Below, one piece after another: positions 1 to 10,174 of a DNA stretch of 44,761 nt. Source of the stretch: Seminavis robusta (lineage: Eukaryota; Bacillariophyta; Bacillariophyceae; Naviculales; Naviculaceae); contig CAICTM010000868.1 of assembly GCA_903772945.1 (NCBI GenBank), positions 1 through 44,761 of the forward strand, in the 5' to 3' direction. The translations under genes were made by a program, and so were the position numbers. Position 1 is the first letter of the stretch; each line of letters begins with the position of its first letter. The notes beneath the pieces were generated by a model. The model was not told where the DNA came from, did not search any database, and saw nothing but the letters and a program-made list of their open reading frames with translations.

Positions 1-78
1 GATGCTGATGCTGGCGCTGCTGTTGAAGATGAAGATGCTGAGGCAGAGGAAGCGTCGTCAAGGTCCATTAATAGCTGA
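1..78 (+). CDS. C-terminal tail of an unidentified acidic protein (partial)
   Basis: Frame 1 is open from the first base to a TGA at 76-78 and encodes a 25-residue tail rich in Ala, Glu and Asp (VEDEDAEAEEASS) ending in SINS. That composition is typical of a charged low-complexity protein end, so a plus-strand gene may run in from the left. The product cannot be named. The overlapping frame-2 ORF (2-247) is Lys/Arg-rich and looks like a shadow. Chance openness over 25 codons is quite possible. Confidence 0.35.
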   Translation, partial: DADAGAAVEDEDAEAEEASSRSINS

Positions 79-267
79 TGGAATAAGAGGCAGTGAAAAT
101 CAACAAGGTCAACAGCGATGCGGCAACAAGAGGAGGAGCGGCAACAGGAGCACGAGCGCAGTGAACAAGAGTGTGGTGGATGTCCAGTCAATCGAGTCAA
201 TCGAAGTTGGAATTTATGATTGGTTGGATTGCTTGAACTCGAGCTAGAAGAATTCAAACAGCTCGAA

Positions 268-531
268 TCCTTCGAGTTGTTTAAACTCTTCGCGGAACTC
301 GGATCCTCCGAGCGAGAGCTCAAACGACCGACTGCAAGCTCGTTCAAACGACCAACTGCAAGCCAAGCAACTGCAAGCCAGCAACTGTTCGAGCGACCGT
401 CCTTCGTGTTGTTTGAACTCTTCGCGGAACTCGGATCCTCCGAGCGAGAGCTCAAACGAACGACTGCAAGCTCATTCAAACGACGAACTGCAAGCCAAGC
501 AACTGCAAGCCAGCAACTGTTCGAACGACCG
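268..531. repeat. 132-bp tandem duplication, two copies
   Basis: Positions 268-399 and 400-531 are near-identical units (both start TCCTTCG and contain GCGGAACTCGGATCCTCCG). They differ at only a handful of positions. The period is a multiple of three, so both copies carry the same 44-residue translation in one frame, with SSFKR and TASQ motifs repeated. Within the unit there are shorter echoes of AACTGCAAGC. Coding status is unknown. Confidence 0.85.
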
Positions 532-668
532 ATGCCAGTCCTAGGTAACAAACAGAGACCAATGACACCTGCCGGTTGACCAACATCCACATGAGTAGCA
601 ACAGCACGAGCGATCGCGATGGATAGCTTCGTGGTATCGCTCGACCGCGAGATAATGAAAAAGTGAGG

Positions 669-694
669 TGAGTCATGCTTCGAAGCATGACTCA
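669..694. promoter_or_regulatory. 26-bp perfect palindrome with AP-1/GCN4-type ends
   Basis: Positions 669-694 form an uninterrupted palindrome centred on TTCGAA. Its outer arms are TGAGTCA and TGACTCA, the classical bZIP (AP-1/GCN4) heptamer on each side. Another TGACTCA lies about 55 bp downstream (near 747-753). The palindrome itself is visible in the sequence; a bZIP binding role is inference. It could also be a cruciform-forming relic of a mobile element. Confidence 0.5.
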
Positions 695-1478
695 GGTAAT
701 TTGAACCGATAATAGAGGGTGAACTCGAAAAAGGTATAACACGAGCATGACTCAATGCATGACACACATGCCGACCCTTCCATACGCAGTCGGAGCTCAT
801 TTTTCGATGAATTCTGTTAACTCTGTTGTCTCGTTCGATCGTTCGACGATGAGGCAAGGCTCTGCCGGTGATAGAGATGACAGTAATATCAGTAGCAGTG
901 GTAGTAGCAGTAATAGTAACAGTACCAATAATGGCTCCTGCAGCGATGGAGACTGAGATAACAGGATCCTCATTGAGATTACGATCGTCAACAGGATGAA
1001 ATGGGAGATTGCTTGCGAGCGAATCAAGGGGATTGCTTACGAGCGAATCCAAGGGATTGACAAGGGGATCACAATATGTTGGATCCAATTGACAGATTAA
1101 GTTGCAATAAGGGGAAGGACTACCGATGAAGATAATGAGAGGAAACTCAGGACTCTGCATCAAGGGATAGCTCATTCCATTGACAACCATAAGGATAGAC
1201 ATATAAGAATAAGAATGAGTAACATCTCATAACCGCATGCTACCATGCGACAATAACCATTGTGACTGATTAATCTAACGATCTAAGAGATGTAAATTTG
1301 TATTTAACAAATAAGTGAGCAGTTATTGATTATTTTCTAGAATAAGCCTGCTAATTGTAAAGCTGTAAAGCTGAATTGTAAGCTGTATCCCGTCGCAACT
1401 TGGCGTAAGCGCAGCCCTCATCATCACTGCCTAACCCTCATTTTCTCGACAGCGGATTGGACCTTCAAGCAGCATTTT

Positions 1479-4415
1479 CTACACAGCGCCTTCCAGGAAC
1501 TCTTTGCATTTGGCGTGAAGGTCGGACCGCAGGATTGGTTTCGTTGCATAGTCGGTGGCGCCAGCGTCCAGGGCACTCGTCTTCCCCTCTTCTAGTGCAT
1601 TTGCTGTCAGTGCAATGATAGGCAACTGCAACCCACGTTTTCTAAGCGTTGCAATTGCTTCTATGCCGTCCATTACAGGCATACAAAGGTCCATAAGCAC
1701 CAGACCAAACTCTGGAGCATTGGGATCTCCAGTGACATTCCTAGATTTTGCAATGATATCAACTGCCATTTGCCCATGCTCTGCTTGCTCATATTCCAAG
1801 TTGAAAAACGAAAGCATCTTTCCAAGCAATTTTCGATTCAACTGTTCGATCAAGGCATGGAACAAAGACATTGAGCCACGATGGTTGAGCAATGCAGAAT
1901 CAGGCTTGCAGTTGGAACTGCTCTTCAAGCGAGCCATTGCAGTTTCCTACGGACAACTTACCGAATTATCGTCGACAACAAGCACTTTCCTTTCATTTTG
2001 CTTGAAGTTGAATTTAGACAACTGTGGCTTCTTGGCCTTCCTGGGCGCAGAGGTACTTGAAGTGGGAGCCACTGTAGGGGCTTCGGTCTGTGTAGCGGGC
2101 ATGGAGGCGCCGAAAAGTGGTTGGGGTTTTGGCACTTCACTGTTTGGAGCAGGTACGGAGGCACCGAAAAGTGGTTGGGGTTTTGGCACTTCAGTGTTTG
2201 GAGCAGGCATGGAGGCGCCGAAAAGTGGTTGGGGTTTTGGCACTTCAGTGTTTGGAGCAGGCACGGAGGCACCGAAAAGTGGTTGGGGTTTTGGCACTTT
2301 AGCGGGTGGCGCAGGCATGGAGGTACCAAAAAGTGGTTGAGGTTTCAAAGGTGGCGCCTGACTAGTCTTCATTGGCACCGCAAGCAGAGGTGCAAGAGCA
2401 TTTGAAGTCTTAGAAAATGTAGAGGAGTCATTTGTGTTTGCGGCAGACTCGGCAGAAGCAGAAGAACTGGAAGTTGTCGTTTCGCCAGTAGATGTCGTGG
2501 CTGCGGTACATGAGGTTGAACCTAGGATGTTTGTTGAAGGAGAAGATGGCGGAACCGAAGTCAAATCAAAGAGACGTGTGCTAGCGGGACCGTGCATGGG
2601 TGTGTCAAGCGCAAAAAGGGATGCCGGCTTTGTGTTTGCGAGTGTGTCAACCATGGGGATGGTCGTTGTGTCGTCTGGTATCGATGCATCAAGAGCCGAA
2701 CTGCTGCTGCAAGATGTCTCTGAATCGCTGTCTGAAGAATCATCGTCAGTGGATACTTCCCCGTTTAGCTCTAGCAGTGCCCCGGTCGTTGCAAAGGAGC
2801 CTCTCCGTTTCGGTTTTCCCTGGAACGTAGGCACGACAACGGGAATGTGAACGATGAACTTTGAGCCCGTCCCTTCTTGAGTTTCCACCTTGATCGTTCC
2901 CCCCATAATATCGGTCAGGTTGGATATCTGCGGAGAATGAGACGACCAAACTTTGTGTCAGTAAACTCGTATCCAATTAACAAAACAGAGGGGAGGGCAA
3001 GCATACGTACAATAGGCAGCCCCAGACCAGTTCCTCCATGTTTTCGATAATCGGAAAGTTTGGATTGAGTATAGGCTTGAAAGATACTCTCTCTCTTCTC
3101 CATTGGAATCCCTACCCCTGTATCCTCCACCACTATCCTTAGGACTTGCACTCCAGCATCGGCGCTACTGACGACGGAAGAATAGCAGTTTCCTTCTTCT
3201 GCCGCCTGCAACAAGGACATGGAGAAATCTTCCGGTTGTTCGTGCTCGCCAGCACAGTCACACTCTTCTTGGCTGGCATTCCCTTTTGTGCAAGTATCAA
3301 AGGAGCCCTTGACCAGCCCGTTCTTGACAGCATCGGCAAGGTCACAGACCGAAATCGAGAGGTTAATCGACCCCTCGGAAGTAAATTTGACCGCATTGCT
3401 GCGAAACAACGTCATGTGAGCGCATGCTGATGATTGATGGCACAAAACGTGTTGGCTGGCTGGACTGGACTGGACTTACCTAAGCAGGTTGTAGGTCGTT
3501 TGCAACACTCGCACCGAATCGCATCGAACGATTCGTGGGACGGATTGTTCGATGTTGTAGACAAACTTGACATTTCCTCGTCGTTTGTGCCGGACTTGTC
3601 TCTTCATGCTGGAAGCGACATTTTGGAAGAAGTCATGGACATCAAACTCCTGCTCTTCCAGCTCGAGTTTTCCCGACTCGATCTTGCTCAAATCGAGGAC
3701 ATCATTGACGAGTCGTAGCATGAGGGCGGTGGATTGATGAATGGAGTTGAGCGCCGTCTCGAGATCGGCACTCATTTCCAGGTCCTGAGCAAACTCGACA
3801 TTCGTCGTGATGGCAAAGAGCGGGTTTCTGCATGATATATACATGTACAGTACGTGCGTTCGTGCCAAAAAGAGACGATGAGTTAGTGTTACATGGTTGC
3901 GCATCGATCGATCGTAATGCGAAGCCTATACGTACCTGATCTCGTGGCACAAGAACGCCATGAACGTGAAAAGCTGGAGACAGAATATGCATATGGTAAG
4001 TTGTCGGTCTTCATAGCTAATTGGCTCAGGGGTATACATGTACTCTACTAGTACAACAAGAACCTACCTTTCGTTTGGACTCGGCTGTTTCTTTGTTGAG
4101 ATTGACGAGGTCTTGGAGGGATGAGTCCAGGTCACTGAATAAGGACGGTACCAACGGTAGCAGGTAGAGCGCGGTGACCAAGGAAATGAAGGATGTCATT
4201 ATGTTCAGAATGAGAAAGGAAGTTCCGTAGGCATGATCCATGCATCTCATCAAATGACCGGCCCCGCAGAGGAAGATAAAGAGGGCAAAGAGGATGCAGA
4301 GAATCAAGATCCGCAGTGGCATCGACGCCAATCGGGGGTATCGATACAGCGAGAACACAAGCTGTACGGGGATGGAAAAGTAGGCGATGCTGATGATGGC
4401 GTCGTCGAGTCTCAT
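1479..4415 (-). CDS. Ethylene-receptor-like hybrid histidine kinase (6 exons, 816 aa)
   Basis: Exons (minus strand): 4415-4068, 3973-3936, 3827-3480, 3398-3011, 2927-1962, 1841-1479. All joins are in phase and have GT..AG ends. Residues 1-90 are three membrane helices matching the ethylene-binding domain of plant ETR1 and cyanobacterial relatives: IAYFSIP in helix 1 with the preceding Asp, and FLCGAGHLM in helix 2 with the Cys and His that bind copper in ETR1. A short helix follows, then HisKA (phosphoacceptor His126 in FLCHEIRNPLF), N box NLLSNAVKF, HATPase boxes DTGVGIP and GTGLGL, a Ser/Pro-rich linker with 18-residue repeats, and a receiver domain (VVDDNS, phosphoacceptor Asp747 in LVLMDLCMP, Lys in ATKPI). 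It lacks the GAF domain of plant receptors. The HEIR box sits on a 38-bp microexon. The first in-frame ATG is at 4415. An upstream exon cannot be excluded, but the domain is complete from here. Expected membrane-bound; ligand unproven. Confidence 0.85.
2098..2345. repeat. 54-bp coding tandem repeat in histidine kinase linker (about 4.5 copies)
   Basis: Units start at 2098, 2152, 2206, 2260 and 2314 (the last partial) and are about 90% identical. On the coding (minus) strand each encodes an 18-residue VPKPQPLFGASxPAPN-type unit. Copies alternate between two slightly different versions (ATGGAGGCGCC versus ACGGAGGCACC), suggesting amplification of a two-unit block. The array lies in the linker between kinase core and receiver domain, so copy-number change would alter tether length without breaking the frame. 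Confidence 0.92.
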
Positions 4416-6912
4416 CTTGTTGTTGCTGTGGATTGAATCAGAGATCAGCAACGTTGTTGCAATTCAATAATGCACCTCAGTCGAAACTAATGAAGTGGTA
4501 GCACAGTCGAAACTTATAGTGCGGATAATGTATGTGAAGTGGTAGCAGAGCTTCTATAGCAGTGTTATTTGCGACTCCTTCACTGGACTTGAATGGCCAC
4601 AGCCGGAGAGCTAGCGCTTCTAGCTAGCTAGGACTGTTCTAACGTGTTCGAACAGTCGCTTGGGCTTCGTTGAGGCGTCGTTGCGGCTCTGTTTGGGCAG
4701 TGTGATCGACTTGCCGGTGCCAAAGAAGGGATCTATTTTTGAGGGATGACAGCGCACAGCTTTGGGACTTTTATTCTTTGAGTGACTTCATGCTACCCTC
4801 TTCCACAACTTACTTGTGACGCAACCCTGAGATCGGAGATTCGATTCGGAGCCTGGTGGCCTGGTGGGCTGTATGGAAAGAAAAAGGAAGGTCATTGAAC
4901 AATGAATAATGATCAGTGTAATGATCATCCACACTCGACTACACTTCAAACTCAATAATAAGAAATCTCTAACTGGGTATCAGTACTGGAGCTTTCTTAC
5001 CCATCTGCTCTATTTTGCTACTTGTTTTCTTTCAAACAAAACAAGCCCTTGTCAGTATAGAAGACTTTCTTACTAAGCTTCTACCGACCAATTGGTATCA
5101 AGTGAGAGTTAAATCTTGAAGTAGATAACAGGGGCCAACCAATGTTATATCTTTGAAGAGGGCATCAAGCCAAGCATTATTAACTATGATAGTATTTTCA
5201 TATCTCTTCTACAGCAGGAGTGTAAGGACCAAGCAGTATAGGGGTAGAAGTATAAATTTTGTCAATATTTACGTCAAAACGAATTTTAGGGATATTTTGA
5301 CCTTGAGTCACACTTCCGATTCGAAAAAGGGAAATTCGAAAAATGAAAAGTGATCGGAGCAGCACGGCAACACCATGCTGTTATTGATCTTAGGATCTTA
5401 TGCAATCAACAACAAGAGATCCATTGACCACCCAAGCAGCAGCTTTAGTTAAATCACAACAAGGCGCAACTAACGCTGCAGCTGCCTTCTGGTTGCGATT
5501 TCTATAAGAGCTCAAGCCGATACTCTCGCTTGATACCAAATGGTCGGTAGATCAAACACAGTACTAGAGTAGTATTTGGATACACCCAGTACACATGGGG
5601 CCTTTTAGGTCCAACTTGCTCTCAGGACTTGCAACTGGCTTGGATTAAATAAAGATGGTTATCACAATTTAGGCACAAGTATGAAGCTTTTTCATGGTGT
5701 CAGATTAGTCGTACTATTTCTTGTGCTTTGAGGTCTCAGTACTGGGAAGCTTTCTTACAAGTCTGTGATATTTCAGTATCAAGAACCAGCAGCCTTCCCA
5801 ATCAGGGTAACTATGCACCGATGCGGGATTCCCATAGCAATAGCGGGCGATTTAGCCTAGCCTAGATAGTTAGTCGTACAGCACCCTCCGGAGTTTTGTT
5901 CAATTTCTCCGGTGGGGGGCTTACACTAGGCCCATTCCTAAGTGGGCGCCTTGTGCGTCTGAGGTATGTGGGTTCATCACGGCACCGTTCAGTGGGATTG
6001 TCTGACGAGGTGTAGCCTTTAAAATAAAATTTCGTTTTTCAGTATCAAGAATTTCTTATCTAAAATCTAAGTCCATGAGTTTCTTAATTTCAGGTTTGGA
6101 GTGCACAGTATTCTGGAGTTTTAGCTACATAATACGGCTACTGTATTTTGTTAATAAATATGTCTCCCCATACCCGTACCACGCGAAGTAGCATCAGTAC
6201 ATCAGTACTGATATTATTAATAGTAGACGAGGTCATAAATAAGACGGAGCTTTATTAAATAAAACCTTAAAGTACTTGAGCAACCGTAATTTGCAGTACA
6301 GCTTACCGGAGGTAGAACATTGTCCATATGTCATGTGTCCATTCTCGATCTTTTTGGCTACCTGGTATTAATAGTAGCTGGGGCCACCAGTACGTGTACA
6401 TTGTTCCATGGTCCTGGCCGTATTTCTAGTTTCGCCTGGTTTCACCCTCTTTGTAAAAAATAGAATACTCTGATTGGCGGAGCTTGGGTACCGGTACGTA
6501 TTTTATTTTAGGTGGTGAACTTTTCCAAAAAGAATTTCATCCAGTGTTCGTTGCAAGCCATTCACCTCTGCTGTGAAATAGCGCGGAGAAACCGAAAAAC
6601 CCAATTGTCTTATGTCAGCCTAAGCCCTACTGTATTTATTTCGAGCAAATGAGAGTCCTATTTAAAAATTGTCTAACCCGACCCAGCAAGGACACGACTT
6701 GAGTAAGACCAAAGTTCGTGACTCGACTTGATCCGGGACGAGTACCGCTGAAACACGAGCTGGCGAAGTACGACACAATTGACGCAGTCCACTTTGATCA
6801 GAACTTCAGCTTCAAAGCAACACACAACTTCTAAATAACAGTGATCGAAATCCTTTGTCGAAAAGAAAGAGATATCCTGTTCGAAGTTGAGTTTCTATTG
6901 GTACGGTACGCC
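4416..6912. other. Gene-free AT-rich region, includes likely kinase promoter
   Basis: About 2.5 kb with no ORF that looks coding. It lies between the divergent starts of the kinase gene and the p62-like gene, so both promoters should be here. Visible items: an imperfect duplication around 4477-4550 (CAGTCGAAACT followed by GAAGTGGTAGCA, twice), CTAGCTAG at 4620, two diverged copies of a CAGTACTGGRAGCTTTCTTAC-like segment (about 4981 and 5737), and a GC-rich island at 5880-6018 with a CCGGAG/CTCCGG hairpin. The rest is long AT-rich stretches. This could be old transposon debris, but no transposase or terminal repeats are seen. Confidence 0.6.
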
Positions 6913-9631
6913 ATGACATCCTTTCTAGAGTCGCACAAGGACTTTGTGCTCAAGCTCAAGTTCCTGGGAGAGCAGAATGGTAAGCAAACGATGAGATAGT
7001 AGAGATTTGTTCTTTTTCTTTCGTGCATCGCAGATTGCCTCAAAATCCGAAATTCTTTCGTGGTGTGTCTGCTGCAGAGGTTGCCGAGATTCGTAGAGTG
7101 AGGCTCCCCAGGATCATCAAGGACGCTACCGTGTCCTATGAAGAGCTGGTAGGCATTGCGATTTCGTTTGTTATCCCCAAGAATCCGTCGAATGCTTCCG
7201 ATTTTGAAGTGAAATTGACCTATCAAGATGTCGATGACGACACTGTGGTGATTGGCAGCTCGGAAGAGCTCATGGACGCGATTGAGCAGTTTTCGGAGCA
7301 GCGCGTCCTTAGGGTCACTGCCCACGTCAAGCGCTTTGCCAAGGCCGCAACAACAACAACAACAACTACTGCGGTGGATCCTCCTCTGAGTCGTGCACCT
7401 TCGGAATCCACCACCCGCAGCGAAGCCGCAGCGCAGACGGGAAATGATGAGGAAGCCCCCCGACCATCCACTACGACACCGCCTGCCCAAACTCCCGTCC
7501 TGACAAAGGCCGTGGAATCTGTTGTTAACATCATCTTGAATGCTGCTGTGGCCCTTAACAGCCGTGGAGGACAGGAAGCTTCTTCGAATCCCACCGTCTA
7601 TTATTCCCCGGATGGAGTTCCGGCTCCCGCTGCTGAAGAGGTCCCCAGCGAGGAACCTGCTCCTTCTCCAGAACCAGCGGCCAGTGTCGTAACGGAAAGT
7701 GAAAAAGAAGAGCCCGCTGCCAAGCCTAAGGGAGCTGACAAGGAACCCACACCTGCCGTCAAAGAAGTAGAGCCCAAGAAAGAAGCAGCCAAGAAGGAGG
7801 ATAAGAAGCCCGCGGCGGAGGAGCGTCCTTTCATCCATGGTCGTCACACTTGCGACAGCTGTTTGACCACACCCATTGTTGGCAAGAGATACCACGCTGT
7901 CGATATGAGCGACTATGATTTGTGCGCCAAGTGCTTCTCTAACTATTCCGGCACGGAAATTACTTTTGAAGCTGTAGAGCTGGGTAAGTCGATGTGATCC
8001 GATCTGAGCAGTGGCTGAACTGGATTTGTCCTCATCATCTCGTCTAATTTGCCCATTATACTTCAATAGAACGCGACCGCCACTTGCAGACTCGCTGGAA
8101 CCGCCGCCGTGACCGAATGAACAATGCCAAGGGCCGCGGCGGAAACAATAAGCGTCGTTTTGGGCCTCGTTTTGGACCGGAGGGACAGCACCACAAGCGC
8201 TGGGGACCCCCAGCTCACCATCCGCCTCGTGGACCACCGCCACCTTTCATGGGACCTCCAGGACCAAGCCCGCCTGGTCCCTGTCCACCCCCGCCTAGGC
8301 CACCTCCACACGGAACTTTTCCACCACCACCAGGACCACCGCCGCCAGTTCCTGGGTGTCTCATGCCACCTCCACCACCGCCGGTGCCTGGGTTCCCACC
8401 ACCGCCTCCACCACCACCAGTTGCGGCGATGCCACCACCGCCAGGACCACCCTTGCCGTGGTACTCGTTGGCAGCACCCAGAAACAACGAGGCAAAAGAG
8501 GGTGACCTGGAAAAGGCCATTCGCTTGAGCTTGGAAGAAGCCCAGAAGAAGAAAGCTCCACCCGCGCCACCTGCTGCTCCAGCCGTCAAGGAAGAGCCTC
8601 CAAAGAAGAAGGCCCCGCCTGCTGTTGTGGAAGATGATATCAATTCCGAGGACAAGTCTTCTTATGTCGAAGAACAAGTTGAGACTGCCTCGGTCAAGAC
8701 GAACACCACTGAAAAATCGGCCGCAAAAGCTCCCGAGCCTGACATTGTAGTGGAACCAGTGCTCGTGGAGACGGTCAAGGACGTGGAAGAAGAAGAGGAG
8801 ATCGAGATTCCCGCGACTGCCCCCCAGCCATCAGCTCCCATGGAAGAGGAAGTTGCTTCTGTCGTCTCCGACCCTTTTGAAGTGCACATGCCGTCTGGAA
8901 GCTCGGTTATTTCGGAAATTGAGAGTGACGGATCTCATCATTCATCTCAGGCCAAAGAGGAAAGCAGCAGCGAGCCTTCTTTCTCCTTGGACGCGGCTGG
9001 AAATGGCGACGTTGCGGATTTGTTGGGCTCGACCTTGGATGCTTGTGCTCAAGCCATTGATGCGATGGTGACGGAACTGTCTCGGGAGTCTTCGTCCGAC
9101 TCGTCCCCGTCTGCGAACAGTACCTATGTGGCTGTTCAGGAGGACCAAGAAGCCGCAGCAGCCGAAGGAGCTACCATCTTGGAGTCTATTGGATCTCCTC
9201 GCGTCGAAGAGAACGACGTACAGTCCGAGTCTGGAAGGAGCGAGGAAGATTGGCAAGTTGTGTCTGAAGACCAGCAGGTCAGCGGTGACGAAGAGCTCGC
9301 TCGTGCTGCCCAGATGATTGGCTCGGCCCTTTTTAACAGTGACATGAGAAGCTCTCAAGAACTGCTCTCGACACTGTCTGGGTCTGCTTCGGATGCCATG
9401 TCTTATGCGTCTTCAGTTCCCACGTCTGTCCCTTCCATTGCGCATTCTACCGTCACCACGGGACAGCGAGAGCGCTGGGCTTCCCAGTTGGCTAAACTTC
9501 GTACTATGGGAATTGATGACGACGCGAAATGTGTTGAGATCTTGGAACGCCTGACCGCTGCAAACATTGGATGCGGCAGTGATGACGAAGTTTCCGTAGA
9601 AGCTGTGTTGGACCAACTTTACAAGAATTAA
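6913..9631 (+). CDS. p62/NBR1-like selective autophagy receptor (PB1-ZZ-UIM-LIR-UBA)
   Basis: Exons: 6913-6979, 7078-7983, 8070-9631 (844 aa). Splicing at 7077/7078, not the nearer AG at 7032, is needed for the frame and restores the PB1 domain. Residues about 10-100 are PB1, with basic residues on the first strand (VLKLKF, EIRRVRLP) and an acidic OPCA-like segment (YQDVDDDTVVIGSSEE). A ZZ zinc finger follows at about 276-330 (TCDSC, DLCAKC), then a long Pro-rich stretch, a ubiquitin-interacting motif at 467-486 (LEKAIRLSLEEA), acidic low complexity, a strong LC3-interacting motif at Trp719 (SEEDWQVV) and a C-terminal UBA-like domain (about 790-844). In known family members PB1 drives oligomerisation, UBA binds ubiquitinated cargo and LIR binds ATG8. 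No NBR1-type four-tryptophan domain is visible, so it is closer to p62. The extra UIM is unusual. Confidence 0.82.
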
Positions 9632-10174
9632 GAGATATGAAAAAGGAATAGATAAGAAAAAGAAGTGTGTCCCGATGAAGTTTTGTCTGTTTCTGTGGAA
9701 CTCAAGCAAAGGAACTGTTGAGATGATGGCGCGGGAGATGTTGCTTGAAGCCACCTTTAAAAGTTAACTCAAAAGATAAGATGGTTTGGCAGTGACTTTT
9801 CGCGTTCTCGTTCTTTTGCCTCGGATCTGTGTCTGGCTGAGTTGCGTAGCGGTAGCGCATTCAATGTTTTACCACAGGAGCATGGTGCGAGGCTATGGAT
9901 TCTACTCCAGTTGCAAGTCGCTTGCTGCCCAGCACACGCATTCATGCCGATTGTCTCCCTCACTGAATCGCATCAAACGGGGAGTGCACGAGCCTACCCA
10001 GTACTATGCATATGGGCGAGCCGCATCTGTTGGCCTACACTAATATGTCGGAAATTCGCACCGTCTTGGCAAGCGGTCCCTGAAATTATTCGATGAATTA
10101 TTCGTCAATACACTCTGCCCACCCAGGAGCCACCGGAGAAGCTATCTACGTAGCCAGTATAGAATTTCGGATCA
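9632..10174. other. Convergent 3' intergenic region
   Basis: This 543-bp stretch separates the 3' ends of the p62-like gene (+) and the TPR gene (-). It should hold both 3' UTRs and poly(A) sites. I see no ORF with coding character, no RNA gene and no clear repeat. Confidence 0.6.

Larger units (their letters stand above)
79..1478. other. Repeat-rich intergenic DNA, no convincing gene
   Basis: No ORF here resembles a known protein. The stretch holds a 132-bp tandem duplication (268-531), a 26-bp perfect palindrome (669-694), an AGT/AAC-rich low-complexity patch (about 889-935) and a 23-bp direct repeat at 1007-1029 and 1031-1054 (core GAGCGAATC). The ORF at 220-579 exists only because the 132-bp unit (44 codons) keeps its frame open. 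It has no recognisable domain and I do not call it a gene. The end of the stretch should contain the 3' UTR of the histidine kinase gene that stops at 1479. Confidence 0.6.

Noticed and set aside
2098..2345. CRISPR-like array
   Set aside because: Units are contiguous 54-bp in-frame coding repeats without unique spacers, inside a eukaryotic exon.
5153..5353. 66-codon plus-strand ORF in the AT-rich desert
   Set aside because: Short, AT-driven composition, no domain and no neighbouring exon that fits.
7023..7997. Start of the p62-like protein at the GTG at 7023
   Set aside because: The upstream ATG exon 6913-6979 spliced to 7078 completes the first strand of PB1, which the 7023 start lacks.
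6831..8243. 470-codon minus-strand ORF
   Set aside because: It is antisense to the PB1/ZZ exons of the p62-like gene, crosses both of its introns, and its translation is low-complexity (Ser/Cys/Arg runs) without a domain.
8063..8677. Trp/Arg-rich 204-codon minus-strand ORF
   Set aside because: It is the reverse complement of the CCACCA proline-codon tract; the composition is fully explained by that.
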